From Cycas panzhihuaensis (lineage: Eukaryota > Cycadophyta): a stretch of 64,000 nucleotides of DNA. A program made the position numbers and the translations under genes. The stretch lies in the NCBI GenBank assembly GCA_023213395.1, contig CM041465.1, forward strand, positions 172,801,741 through 172,865,740, read 5' to 3'. Below the pieces are notes generated by a model. It did not search any database and was not told the DNA's origin. It worked only from the letters and a program-made list of their open reading frames with translations. Each line of letters opens with the position of its first letter. Position 1 is the stretch's first letter. Shown here one piece after another: positions 47,371-60,029 of this stretch.

Positions 47371-48894
47371 GGGGAAATATTTTAAAGGTTATGATATTTA
47401 TGCCAATTCCCTCTTGATGATTCCATTGGTCTTTTTATGTGAGTTGGTAAAGTAATAAATGAACATATACCTACATATAATGTTAATCCTCTTTAGAGTA
47501 TGATTAAAAGTGGAGTTTATTCTAATTACCTTCTAAATTGCCTTGTGCTTTTCTAAAACTTTGAAGAGAAAATATAATCATAAAAACAATGTATTAACAT
47601 AATTCTAAACCATGCAAAGAATAAATATCATAAACAAACTAAGCACACAACAAAGAACACCAAGAGATTCAGGTCTAAGCATTGACCTTTTATTAATTTG
47701 AGCAATAGTTAAAGAATTACAGAGATGAAAACCCCAACTATTCTCATCGACTCATTAAAGACTCATCCAACATTTTATATGTGCCATTATATAAGAATAT
47801 ATAGATATAATTTTATAAGACACCACCTTACAATTTTACAGTATAATAGGCATAAATGACAAAGGGACTCAGATGTAATGCCTATATTCATGTAACACTT
47901 GTAAAGTGTTCAACATATCTAATAAACTTGGCTCCTTGGCCCTTAAGTATTGACTCCCTCTCCAATTTACTTTGGTTATCATGGCTTGGTTATGACTAAT
48001 TATTATGTGTTAGGAACACCTATTATAGGATACCTATGATTGGAATCAAGGCACATTAAATTGAAGCTTTGCCATTTAAAATTCTAGCCATCCTCTTTCA
48101 TTTTGTCTTATCTTAATGTTTGATTTCTGTCTTGGTCTTGTTTCAATCTTTTTCTTACTAAATGACTTCATTTTACTCATTTAAAAAAAATTTGATGGAA
48201 TAGGCTTGCCACCATTTTATGGACCCCAATAAGATTGTTATGTGCCTAGCAAAGTAGTTTGATGGTATACTACCAAAATTACAAAAAGCCCTTCAAAATT
48301 TTAGTAGACCGAAATATTCTGTAAAATATTTTGACGATATCTTTAAAATTTTGGTGACACTGCCGTGATTTTGGAAAGGCCATTGTAATTTTAATGGGTT
48401 CACCTTATCAAATTCTTGTCTAAACTTGAATTTAATTTCTTTGAAAAAATCTCAACTTTTTTTACTAATTTACATTTTGTTTTAATTTCTTTATCCTATC
48501 AAATAAAATAATGGGATACCATAGGCATAAAATAAATGGTTTTCTAGTAAAAAATATATTTTAAGAAGCTTATAAATTTTTATAAGCTCATTTGGTAAGG
48601 AAGCCCTTGATTGGTTTTATCGAATTGTTATTGGTTGTGTTTTACCTTAACTTACTTCTTATGTGTCTTGTCTCTCTTATGTATAGGTTTTGAAACTTAT
48701 TATACATCATTGAGGTTACTTTATGGTGGATTTCTTAGTGCTTATTTATTAAAAAAAATATAAATCAATTGCCTCCTAATATTCCATTACTCTGAGACTT
48801 TCTTTCTTCCTTCCACATTGCTTTATTTCACTATTTTTCTCTTTCTAATATTCTAATTTTTAGTAGAAATTAGTCATTCTAAGATAATACTTAT
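47371..48894. other. Unassigned AT-rich sequence
   Basis: No pol or gag signature in either strand. It may contain LTR sequence of unknown copia elements, but no partner repeat is visible in the window. Confidence 0.4.
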
Positions 48895-50418
48895 GACTTA
48901 GCTTATTTGATCTTTCACTTTTCTTTAGCAATGTGCATGTAGGTTGTACATCTAAAAGTTCTAAGGTGTGGGACTGTAGGCTTCTATCTTGACCAAGCCT
49001 CCTCAGGTGTTATATTTTTGATAACTAAAATTGGGCTCTTGTTTGTGAGGTAAGCCACTATAGTAATAGCTTTAGCTTGAAATGAGTCAGCAAGGTTTGC
49101 AACATTAACCATTGTTATTCAAAATATTTAATTCATTCACTCAACAATACCATTTTTTTAAAGAGTACTAGGAATTAAGAACTGACGCTTGATGCCATGT
49201 TCTTTACAAAAATTGGTGAATTAATTTGATATATATTCACCTCCATTATTAGTACAAAGAATCTTGATTACAGTGTTGACTTCATTTTATCTTTAGATTT
49301 AAATTCCTTGAATTTCTTAAAGGCTTCAAATTTGTTCTTTAGAAAGTAGGCTCAAATTTTTCGATAATAATCATCAATGAATGCGATGAAATATAAATTG
49401 TTATTAAGAGAAGGTTTATACAAAGTTCCATAAATATCTAAGCGAATTAAGTCTAATGGTTTAGTTGATTACCAAGCTTTTTTAAAATTAAATGGTTGTC
49501 TGTATTATTTTCTAATAATACAAGCTACATAGAAACTATTATGCTATTTGATATTGGGCAGCCCATGCACCATCTAAAGTCTAAACATGAGGTTGAAACT
49601 GCATATTTAAATGACCAAAGCATTGATGCCATAACTAATCATTGGTATACTTATGAGAAGGTTTCTCCTTAATATGTGAAAATTTAGCTTATATATGAGA
49701 AGATTTAACTTGCATGAAAATAGGTGGGTCTTCTATAACAAGTTACTTTCCATTATCTAACAGAGTAGGATGCACAATGACACTTAGATTATGATTTTAT
49801 GTAGAGGAAAGTGGAATGCCATCAAGCTTGTATAGACTATTAGCATCATGTCTTGTAGCCACTACTTATCCAGTTAAGTAATTTGAAATTGTATAAGTTC
49901 CCTTGCTAAAGAGTACATTAAAGTTCTGCTTATCAATTTAACTAACAGAAAGTAGATTTTGCTTCATACCAAGTATATATAAAACATTGATGATATGGTG
50001 ACATATGTTCAAATCACTTAACACTATGGGAGCTTTCCTAATCTTAGCCACATCATATGTAACATCATCACCAAATATTATTGTCTATGCCTAAATGTGT
50101 TTGTTATTTTTTAAAAGTTTTTTAGTGCATGTCAAATGATGAGTAGCACTAGAATTTATCAACTAGGAGTTGTCTGAATGATTTGAAAACAGAGTGGCAT
50201 ATAATATGTTTTAGGTATTGGCCACTATTTCCTGGTTACAGGGAATGGGTATGGACATGTCGACTTAGGTAAAAGTAGGTATGCTTCTTCCTTTTCGCAT
50301 TTATTTGTTTCTTTGGAAAGGTAGATAGAAGCATTGCCTCATTGCACGATTGACTGCCTCATTTGAGTGATCACCTTGCATCTATTGCTTGATCATGTTA
50401 CTTGTCATATTTTCAACC
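48895..50418 (-). pseudogene. Copia G: gag end, protease, pre-integrase, part of integrase
   Basis: Read on the minus strand, from right to left: VENMTSNMIK (gag, at 50418), then the protease SWLINSSATHHLT (about 50180-50140), in which the catalytic DSG reads NSS. NLLSVS, WHQCFGHLNMQF (pre-integrase, about 49630) and integrase pieces reach HLRTFRCTTYMHIAKEK near 48905. RT and RNase H are absent to the left, so the element is truncated or deleted there. Confidence 0.8.
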
Positions 50419-50733
50419 TATGACGACCCTATGGGACCTACCTTTCTGCAAAGTAGGCATCTCCATGGCGCTCTACAACTCTCTGCGTCACCTCCACGTC
50501 GCCTCAAGCCTCACTCAACTTGTGTGATCTGCTTACACCGTAATCTTACATTCTTTCATAGCATTTCTGGGAACCCTAACTCTTGATGTCTCATTTGGTC
50601 TAGACCACATGTCACCTGGACTATCCCTAGCCGCCTGGACAAGAGGGTCGGCCCCTCCTAGGCCTATCACATCTCCTTCTAGGACTCCCAGAACCTTGGT
50701 CATTGCTATTTAGTATTCTGGTCTCGCACCATT

Positions 50734-50790
50734 GTAAACTAAGCGGTACCGTGAAGTTTACCGCGGTACTGCAAAGTTTACTGCAGTGTG
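50734..50790. repeat. Three degenerate ~20-bp repeats with CCGCGGTAC core
   Basis: Units of the form AAGTTTACCGCGGTACTGC recur three times with variation, upstream of the TATA motif. The arrangement resembles LTR enhancer repeats. Confidence 0.65.
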
Positions 50791-50848
50791 ACTATTGCAC
50801 TTTATTTTTTTAATCCGCTGTGGTAATTCTTGTTTTTTTCGCGAAATT

Positions 50849-50925
50849 GCCACGTGGATAAGTGACCAACTCAGCCCTACCCGAACCCTAATCGCTCAAT
50901 TAGGGTTAGGATGGGTATATATCCC
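50849..50925 (+). promoter_or_regulatory. Candidate promoter: G-box, paired telo-boxes, TATA
   Basis: GCCACGTGG (50849-50857) is a G-box. AACCCTAA (50884-50891) and its inverted copy TTAGGGTTA (50900-50908) are telo-box motifs. GGGTATATATCCC (50913-50925) is a palindromic TATA box. A pyrimidine-rich leader follows. The order fits a plant Pol II promoter, here probably LTR U3. Confidence 0.6.
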
Positions 50926-53068
50926 GAAAAATACTTCATTTCACATCTCTTGGCTCTTAAACAATACGTTCAACTGCTGTAATTTTGCTCTCTTCCTCCT
51001 CTCTTTCACAGGTATGCCTGCAACACTGCATTTTCTGCCATTCTAGCCTAAGATCCGCCTCCAACAGCTCTGTCACGTGGCAGGAAACTCTCCTCCAAGC
51101 ATTTCCAAGCAAGATCTCCACGTTTCTCCTTTAGTTTCGCCCAGCAAGTGTCTTCCACAGCTCTACTTTGGGAAATACCCTACAAACCTTACAAGACCTG
51201 CACTCTTCCGCTATTTGCAGGGGTAGGTCTGCCCTTAACTCAGCCCAACAGGTACCCCTTACTTTGTTTTTTTGTTTTAGCACATGTTTACTCCATTAGA
51301 GCTTGTTCAAAAGTACATTTTCTTCCCTTTCTTGTCTTTTTGCTGTAAAAGGGATTGCTCTTTCTTGCGTTTAGCTTCAAAGACCTCAATCTCCTTCCCA
51401 TTCTCTACTGGTTTTTCTCAAGAAAGCTGTGGGAGAGGGTCAACAAGGACTGGGTGAAGGGAGTAAGGTGGGATCCGTCCCATTTAGACCTACTCCCCAA
51501 GGGAAAACCCCTTCCCATCCTTCCTCTCTTGCGCCTGTGCTTTTCTTGAGCTAACTAGGAGTGGGTGGAATCCAAGCTTGCGCAGGATATCAGCGTATGC
51601 AGCCCTTGTTACACTGGTTCCAGGCATGCACGCTCTCATTTTGGGCCTTCTTTATGCCCCTAACATTGTTCAGCACCCATTCAGACCTTTGGCTAAGCTT
51701 GCATGGTGATTCACTGCCCATGACGACTCCGCTACTTAGGCATCTCTCCTAGGTCCCGTAACATTCATTCTCATGCTTGTTCGCTGCTCATAGGCTGTCA
51801 TATACCCTTCATCCTGTTGCATTCTAAGGCTGCGTGAAGATCCATTTGTGGAGGGTTTTGCCATCCTAAGGCTAGCCTCCCTTTCTCGCTTGGTATGCGT
51901 TGTCTTTCTTTTGAGGAGAGCAGAATTGCTTTTAGTAGTAGTTCCACTAATTTAAAATACAAAACTTTAGCATTTATATTATATCTTTGTCTATATAATA
52001 TCTTGCATCTTGGCAGCCCCTTTTTGGAAGAGAAAACCCCTTTGTGGTTGCAAGTTTGCTGCAACACTTGTGAAAGGAAAGAATGCACAACCCCAGCTAA
52101 GTCTTCACCCTTCTTTCCTCTTCCGTCTTTTCGCTTCTTTGCATGATTTTAGCCTTCTTTGCTTTCCTGCTTCGCTTTGTCCTTTGTACGGGGAAGGTAA
52201 GGGAGCCCCTATTTCATTTTTGCTCCAACTTTAGTTACACACCAACTAAGGACGGGAGGGCATACGTTGCATGCAAGTGAGATTCTTCGTCAACCGCTCC
52301 ACTTCTCAGGTACGCATCATCTCTCTCCCTTCACTTCCCACTCTTTTGTGCTCTTATCAAACATATATTATATTTGTATAATAAGCCACATAAAAGTAAA
52401 AAGGGTAATAAACCAACTACTTGTATTTGCCTTATATATGCGTGTTGCGTACTTGTTTTTGTAGAAGAGGGGCATAGTAGGAACTACACTCCTCCCCCCA
52501 TTTTCTTCTACCTAAACTGAAAGCACCCTTAGTTACATTTCACTTAGCTTACATGCTTGAATGCATACGAAACACTTGTTTCCCTTTCTTTCCTCTTTGT
52601 CTTTTATCATTGAAAAGAAAAGAGAGAGAGGGAGAGAAGCTCTTAGTCACCCTTTTTGCCATTCCTTTCCTTGGTTAGATTTGCCTTAGGCTAATTGGCC
52701 TAAGGGAAGCCTGTCCACACTTGTCTTAGGCCCTCTGCCTATTGTACCCAGACTCATGTTCCTTCGCCATAGGAACCCCTCCTTTGAGGGTCTCTCCTCC
52801 TCCCTTCCGGCCATCCAAGGGTGGGAGAACCTTACCATTTGGGATTATCTGAGACACCCTTGTGTGTATCTCTCCTCTCGGAACTGAAAGCAAAAGTTAC
52901 TCCGAGGAAGTTAGGCACCATTCGCGGATCCCGAACTCGCGCTCCGGCGCATGGACGCCCTATGTGGTATTCTCTTCTGCTTATAGGACCCCATCTATAC
53001 CCCATCATTGGTTGTTGAACATCTCAATTCCTACTAAGCGTAGTGACCATCCCGCAGACGCGATTCCA

Positions 53069-54000
53069 ACCACATGGCCTCTTTGTTGTAAATTTCTATT
53101 GTAGTTCTAATTTTAATTTCTTAGTTGATTTTGGTTCCTTTGTTGCCTATTTTGTTGACCACGTATGTTGTTGCGACATTAGTTTTGACCTTGATTTTAG
53201 TCTCCTTGTTGTTTAAGGTTTATTTGTAAAAGCTACAGATTAGATTGCCTCTTTCTATAATTGGGGATAACATGTCCAAGTTTGTCATAATAGAAGTAAG
53301 TAATATTCTATTTTCTCTACTATTTTTTGGTCTATTGTGGTGATTGATTCAAGTTTAACGAACCAAACTATTAGGCGAGAGACTGCTGAATAGGTTGTTT
53401 CCTCCCTCAATTTCTAGTTATACATGTGGAAGCAGTGTTATAAAAAAATATTGTTCCTTGTCAATTTAAGATACCTTCATCCTTCAACAATAGTCCTTCT
53501 AGGGTATGAAAGTCTACGGTAGCAAAGTCATTTGATAAATAAAATATAAAGCTATTATACATAGAAGGAAGAACACTGACAACATTAGAAACAAAGTCAT
53601 TTTCAGAAGGAGCTCCTTCAAGAGTAGTAAGCTAGTTCTTGATGGCTTTAACTTTAGTCGTGTGAAGGTATGGAGCCAATAAAAAATATGGAATATAAGC
53701 ATGCTTTTAGTATGATTACTCTTGAGTCATCCGTTTACTCATAAAGTGAATATTTGATGTCTCATGCCTCATGAGATGCATATATTGTTTTAATGTTTTG
53801 GTCTACATTGTCTTCTATAATTAAGTATATGAAGGATAGAGCAAGATTATCTTTGGCTCTAAGAATAGTAAAGGCAACATGGTCTAGAGAGATTATGTTA
53901 TTTAGATTGGTTGGTCAGGTGTGGGAGCAGGTTTAGGTATGTTACCTAATATATAGGTTCAAAACTCATTCATGATCAAAAGGTGTTTGACTTATTTCTT
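53069..54000 (-). pseudogene. Copia G gag
   Basis: On the minus strand EGAPSENDFVSNVVSVLP and NSFIFYLSNDFATVDFHTLE (about 53625-53490) form the UBN2-type core. The zinc knuckle at about 53295-53250 reads YFYYDKLGHVIPNY, with each of the three Cys changed to Tyr. A Gln/Asn-rich linker follows and ends at QQRGHV, where the 2.65-kb insertion interrupts it. The N-terminal gag is poorly readable. Confidence 0.75.
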
Positions 54001-55682
54001 TTAAGCAAAAAAATTATTACTCCCAAATAATTTAATTATGTTTGAAATAAGCATTTTTACTACCATTGTGTATTATCTACCTAGTGGTTTATTAAGCTAA
54101 AATACTAAGTTTTAATATCTCTAAAGAAGCCCTCAATTGTTATTCTGTTTAGTGGTACTTGCCAATAGATAACAGTTCATGGAGTTTATATATATTGGTA
54201 CGTAAGCAAGTTAAGCTTGATATACCTCGCTATGTGAGTGTAGAAGGCTTGATTGTCCCTTTAACCCTATGAATCCACTTATGCCAAATTTATCCTAAAT
54301 AAAAGATCTAACAAATGATTGAAACCAAGACAATAACCCCTTCAAATATTAGCTTGGTCTATGAATACCAAAAGAAATGGATTTCATACCGCAATTCGTC
54401 ATTTGATACACCTGATAGCAAGTTGTCCTTTGACTTATTTATTTAGATGAATATAATTTATGTATGTGAGAGTGATTACTTCAAGGGTTCCAACTGTTCC
54501 TGTTACATGATTGGTAGTTTTGTTATTTAATTCAAAATTATCTTGCTTAATATTTCATATTTAAATTTCTATTAAATAGTATTGTTTAAGGTAAAAAGAT
54601 AAAATTTTAATGAATTTCATAAAGGAGATAACTTAAAGCAACAAAACTAAATGAATAAATGACAAAGAAAAGGTGAAGAGTGCAAAGCAAGGAAGGGGTC
54701 ATTATTGAAAAGTAGAAAGTAGGCCTTTCCTGAATAAGAAACACATTTGCATTAACAATGTACCATGCACCATTAGCTAAAAATGAGTGAAAAATATATG
54801 TAAAATGATAAAAATTCACTTTATATTGTCCTCTATTAAAAAACCCTTTAGAATAGTATAATAAAACTTTCAATTGATGAAAAATAACTTAAGAAAACTT
54901 ATTTTAAACTTAAAAAGGTTCAATTAAAAAGAAAATATAGCTTGGATATGCTAAATTTGATATTCTAAAGCTGATACACTTTAGAAATTGAAAAGATAAA
55001 GTGTATTGTTAAAAAATAGAACATGTAGTGGCAAATTTTTTTATGCTTTAGAGACTGATATCTTATCAATTGAGTAATGGATTTGAATTCCATTAGTTGT
55101 TGTGCATTTGCATCATCAAGAAGACACAAATGAATAGTCATATACTAATGTTTTGTTAAATGAAACAATGTTTAGCATCAAAATTCTCCAAGAGGGACGT
55201 ATGACCTGCCAAAGGAAAAATCGACTTTAGAAATTGATAAAATACTTGAAGCCACAATTAATAGGCCTAGATCGAGTCTTATTAATAGTGCATAGGCTCT
55301 AGAGTTTGAAATGAAGTGAAACGAGGCTTAAATAAACTATGGACAACTATTTATAGTTAAACGGGGTCGTGTGGGTCTATTTGAGTGAAAATGGACCAAC
55401 TGAGCACAAAACAACCACGTTCACTAGCGTATACACATTAGGTCCAAGGGTTTTTACTCTAAAAAGTGTTAGAACGAGCTGTAGAAAAGCCAAGAAGTAA
55501 ATTTCTACTATGGACAATTGGAAAGGAGCTTATAAAATTTGGTAACTGGTTCTAGCAGTTGAATAAAACTTTTACAATAAATAACAAATAATAAGGGAGT
55601 TATTGGCAGTGCCCAGGACTGTGTGGTAACCTGTTACCTGCTTGTAAGATGAGTGTTTGCTAGAGAAAGTAAAAGAAACTAG
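54001..55682 (-). other. Copia G 5' leader, non-coding
   Basis: No domain recognised in about 1.7 kb; AT-rich. Confidence 0.5.
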
Positions 55683-55694
55683 CTCTGATACTAA
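55683..55694 (-). promoter_or_regulatory. Copia G primer binding site
   Basis: Minus strand TAGTATCAGAGC matches TGGTATCAGAGC at 11 of 12 bases. Confidence 0.8.
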
Positions 55695-55695
55695 A

Positions 55696-56220
55696 TGATA
55701 AAGTTAGAATTAATCTAACTAATGAAAATTAATTTTAATAGGATCTTTATTCTCTTAACCAACATACGATAAACTCATCAACATACAAAGCATATTAAGT
55801 ATATATTAAATGAACACAAGATATAAATAGAGAATTAGAAATTATCTCTAATATAAAAGAATAACCATATCAAATTGATTGATGATTGATACATAACTCT
55901 AGTAGAGTTTGGACTCTCACAAAAAAAAAGTTCACATGAGTGTAGACATGGCCTTAATTTATAGAGAGCGCAATGTTTATCACTTACAATAGGTGGATGT
56001 GGATTGGACCTCATATTACATAGGTTTCAATGGATAGTAATGAGATTTAAAGTGGGGTGTTGACCCTCAACTAAAAATTACAACATCAAGTCATAACTTA
56101 AGTTACAATTGTATTTTATCTAAGCAAAGTGACCAACTTTATAAAAAATTATATGAAGGAGTCATTACATTTTAATAAAGACTACTATAATTCTTAATAT
56201 AAACCCCTAAAACTACTAGA
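55696..56220 (-). repeat. Copia G 5' LTR (right end uncertain)
   Basis: It starts at TGATAAAG beside the PBS. A minus-strand TATA box (CTCTATAAATTAAGGCC) lies near 55950-55966. The 3' LTR was not found, consistent with loss of the 3' half. Confidence 0.5.
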
Positions 56221-56908
56221 CATCTGAAGACACATAGGGTGAACTTACAACAATAGTACCTCTTGAAGATTAATAAGCATACAAGCAATAATACAATACC
56301 TATATATAAAGCATCGCAACTTCAATTATTCTTGTCCAACCTTCAACCAAAATTCTAAATTCAACACCAGTTGAGTCTATCTCCTAATTTTAGTCCACTT
56401 AATTAAAAAAAAAAAATAGAGAAGGCAAGTAGAGTCTATAGGGCCACTTCAGTGAATACTTTTTTGTTTTTGAGAAAACATGTACCATTAGATTTACAAT
56501 TATTCACGGTAAAAAGATTTACAATTGTACTGATTAGTTTGCACTAGGTTAGTTTTAATAACAATTTTTGGTGAAAATTGCCTATACAGTGCCTACGGAC
56601 TTAATAGTAAAAAAATTCACTTATACCATTTTAATGAGCTTTTCGCATTTGTTCCAATTCAATAGATGATTTCTTTTTACCTATTTTCAAAGTTAATGGG
56701 TTATAGACACCCCATTGCCCCCCCTTTCCCCCCCCCCAACTCTCTCTCTCTCTCTCTCTTCCTTCCCTTAAATATAATCCCCACTTATTAAATCATTCTA
56801 TCTATCTAACCTCGCTTTGGTACATTCCCTTCTATCTTACTCATTTCGTTTTCTTATATCCCCATTTTTAAAATTTTATCCTACTTCCTATAATCCCCTT
56901 CTTTTTAC
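56221..56908 (+). other. Presumed leader of gypsy B, or unassigned
   Basis: TATATATAAAGC (about 56310) is TATA-like. There is a 12-A run near 56405, a C run near 56725 and a (CT)n tract at about 56742-56759. None of it matches the gypsy B 3' LTR, so the 5' LTR appears to be missing or unrecognisable. Confidence 0.4.
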
Positions 56909-57960
56909 ATGATGCCACCTACATCTCAAGCAAAACGTATTTCAATATTATAAACTTTGTTCTTGGAATTTCAAAAGGAAGTAAACGCCAACATATCTTC
57001 TCTTACATCTAAGTTGGATATCATAAAAATACTAAACTAAATAGCTCAGATGTTAGCGTAATCATCTTAGTCAAATTCTTAATTCTCAAGCAGCATGCCT
57101 CCAACATGGCATTCAAGTAACCCTCTTCTATGCTAGTTGCAACTTCACCATAAGATTGATATTCCTACCTTTGATTTGGATCTAAATAAAGACAATGCTC
57201 ACACATAGATAAATAAACTCGAATTCTACTTTTCTCTTAACCCAATGACTAAAGATGAATAACTAACATTTGCATCTATTCATATAGAAGGCCAAACACA
57301 TCATCAGTTCTATTGGCAGCAATAAGAAACCCGCAAAATAGGACATGGATAAATTTCTTTGCATATTTTTTTAATCAGTATGATGCCACTTAGAACCAAT
57401 TTGTTTTCAATCAACTTATAAGACAAAAACAAGTGTCCTTAGTTGAAGTATATATAGATGAGATAATCCTTATAGAATTGTATCTCCTAAAGTTTGGACA
57501 AGCAAACTTAGGTAGACACTTATATTACAAGCTTAAAAGAGTGCATCCAAATGTGCCTAAGAACCATAGAAATCTTAAGTCTTAGAAATAGGATATGAAG
57601 GGTCAAAGCAGTTGAGGTAGAATTTGTAACAGAAAGAACATCTTTCTTCCAAGGAGATACTACATGGTGCTAACGACTGCGATAGGGTAAATTTCCATAT
57701 CAATGACCCCAAGTGAGTGACTCACATGGACCTGCTACAAAACGACTTTAAGAAGAATCCACCAATAAACCAATTCAAGTCCTACCTATAGAGGTACACT
57801 TTTGTATTATAGCTGGCCTCTGTGTCCAATGCTTAGGCAAATAGACCCTTAGACATGATAAAGTTTGTAAAGCCAAGAAAATGATCTTCACAATAGGTTC
57901 TAGCCTGTCCTCGAAAGATGACTCTGACTCTGAACCAGAATTTGATGAAGAACTCCATTA
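56909..57960 (+). pseudogene. Gypsy B gag
   Basis: ATG 56909 starts MMPPTSQAKRISIL. KIDIPTFDLDLNKDNAHT (about 57152) and LEFYFSLNPMTKDE are the gypsy gag core entry, followed by FASIHIEGQTHHQFYWQQ. A Cys-rich knuckle is only partly visible (LCVQCLGKQTLRHDKVCKAK, about 57810-57870). The end is acidic (DDSDSEPEFDEEL). Confidence 0.8.
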
Positions 57961-58069
57961 AGAACCCCTCTCAACGTTTGAACCAGAAGCCTCCTTATTT
58001 GGAGTAGCATCCTCTTTATGCTTCAAACCATTACATGTAAAAGGAACACTTAAGAAATACCAATTATTA

Positions 58070-58300
58070 TTCTGATTAACTGTGGTATGTCACTGAGCTT
58101 CATAGATATTTCTTTGGCCAAGCAATTAAATCTTTATATTATCCTAAAGACTAGATTCACATATTCCTTGCTTGACCATTATAAATTTCATTGTGTTGGT
58201 ACTTATAAGTTAACTTTTGACTTTTATGCCTTGTCTATTGGTGGATTATGCACTACTTTTAGAGTTTAGTGGCTCCAAATATTAGGTACATACAACACGA
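58070..58300 (+). pseudogene. Gypsy B protease
   Basis: INCGMSLSFIDISLAKQLNL (from 58076) matches the retropepsin entry D-C/S-G-S-T-x-SFI, with the catalytic Asp read as Asn. The frame stays open to 58269. Confidence 0.7.
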
Positions 58301-58559
58301 ATAACTCCCCTACCAATCCACATTAATCTCATTTAAGGACTAGATGGGACAAACCCACAAACTCTATAAAATACAACCCCCCTTAACAAACTAATTTTTC
58401 CAAACCAAATGAGGAAACAATTAAGCAACTAAGTAGGTTATTATACATACCAACAACATCCAAGCCTATACAGACATTCATCTTGACATTCGACACATCC
58501 TTAATAAATATCAAGTTGTTTTTGCCCCCTTATTGGCTGGCCTCCCACCAAATCATTAG

Positions 58560-59400
58560 TGTTACTATACCATTGGGCTAAAAAATCCCCACAACCCTAT
58601 CAGTCTTCGACCTTATAGAAATTTTTACTTTCAAATGAACGAGATTGAAAAGATTACCAATGAACTAATGAAAATGAGAGTAATTTAACTCAACAAAAGT
58701 TTATATGCTACCCCTATTATGTTAATTTGAAAAAAGGATGGTTCCTTTAGGTTGTGTGTCGATTATTAGGAATTTAATAAATTGATCATAAAAAATAAGT
58801 TTTCCACCCCTAAAATTGACAATACGTTAGATGAGATCCATGGCGCTACAGTCTTTACCAAGTTGGATCTCTAATCTGGATACTATCAAATCCCAATTGC
58901 ACCTAAAGATCGTTATAAACTGTATTTCGTACATACCATGGCCACTTCAAATTTTATATTATACCTTTTGACTTGTATAATGCCTCGATGACGTTTTAAT
59001 TCCTCACGAACAAGATATTTGCCCTGTACCTTAGGAAATTTGTTATTGTCTTCTTTGATAATATCCTCATCTATAGCACAAGCATGACCATTCACACTTA
59101 CCTTTTAGAGAGAGCCTTTAAAATTTCAGCCAAACACCAATTACATTCTAAGCTCTCTAAGTGTGAGTTTGGTAGGTCTGAACTATAACACTCTAGCCAC
59201 ATTATCTCCACAGAAAGTATTCAGGTTGACCTTCACAAGATAATAGTTATTACAAACTAGCCATCTCCAAAAGACCTTATCTAATTATGTGCTTTCTTAA
59301 GGCTCACATAATTTTATAGGTGATTCATCTAGAATTATGCAACCTTAACAACACTATTAATCAATTTACTCTAGAAAGATTCTTTCCAATAATCACCCAC
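58560..59400 (+). pseudogene. Gypsy B reverse transcriptase
   Basis: KKDGSFRLCVDY, then NKLIIKNKFSTPKIDNTLDE and ATVFTKLDL, stop, SGYYQIPIAPKDRYK mark the RT palm (about 58733-58920). The catalytic box reads VFFDNILIYS (about 59049-59078), with the second Asp of FFDD changed to Asn. It is inactive. Confidence 0.85.
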
Positions 59401-59870
59401 TGCTGATGATGCCTTTATTTATCTTAAAGAAGTCATGTTCTCCACTTTGATTTTGGCCACACCAGACTTCTCTCAACCATTGCAACTAGAATACGATGCA
59501 TCAGGCTTTGGCTTGGGTGCAGTTCTTATGTAAAATTTACACTCGATTACTTTTGAAAGTCGAAAAATTAAAGACCATGAGTGTAGGTTGACTACCTACC
59601 AAAAAGAAATAAAGGCCATTCTCCATGCCATCAAGAAACGACAACAATATCTCATTAGATTCAAGTTCACCATCTTAATAGATCACCATAGCCTCCATCA
59701 CCTATTAGACTAGTCGATTTTGTCTGAGCAATAGGTTAAATGGTTGGAGCGTCTCCAACTTTTTAATTTCACAATCATTCATAAGAAAGGCCAAAATAAT
59801 GTAGTGGTAGATGCTCTTTCCTACCTTCCAATTAACTCGTCTCTCATTCCTTCTTATGAATTCACCATTC
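59401..59870 (+). pseudogene. Gypsy B RNase H
   Basis: LEYDASGFGLGAVLM (about 59487) carries the first catalytic Asp. ECRLTTYQKEIKAILHAIKK and the ILIDHHSLHHLLD segment follow, then VVVDALSYLP (about 59802). Confidence 0.85.
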
Positions 59871-60029
59871 ATCCCATCTCTACTCTACATCCCATATGGG
59901 CACAAGACCTGGCTTAAGAAAACCAGTCCCAACTAGATTATTATAAATGGGCTAACAAAGTTCATACTAAAAAAATTGGTCCATATAAAACAATATCATT
60001 CTATATAGAAATCGCATATTCGTCCACCT

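Larger units (their letters stand above)
50421..53068. mobile_element. 2.65-kb GC-richer insertion in copia G, probably a long solo LTR
   Basis: The sequence is visibly richer in G+C and pyrimidines than its surroundings. It starts TGACGACCC and ends GATTCCA. Flanking pentamers are ACCTA and ACCAC (imperfect duplication). Removing it rejoins the copia G minus frame QQRGHV to VENMTSNMIK without a gap. No internal gag-pol or terminal repeat pair is visible, so a solo LTR of a large LTR family is the best fit. An alternative is a non-LTR or LARD-like insertion. Small open frames inside it show no protein family. Confidence 0.65.

Noticed and set aside
50389-53104. Several 60-96 codon frames in the GC-richer insertion
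   Set aside because: Overlapping frames on both strands with no domain; pyrimidine-rich sequence gives long Ser/Leu/Phe/Pro frames by chance.
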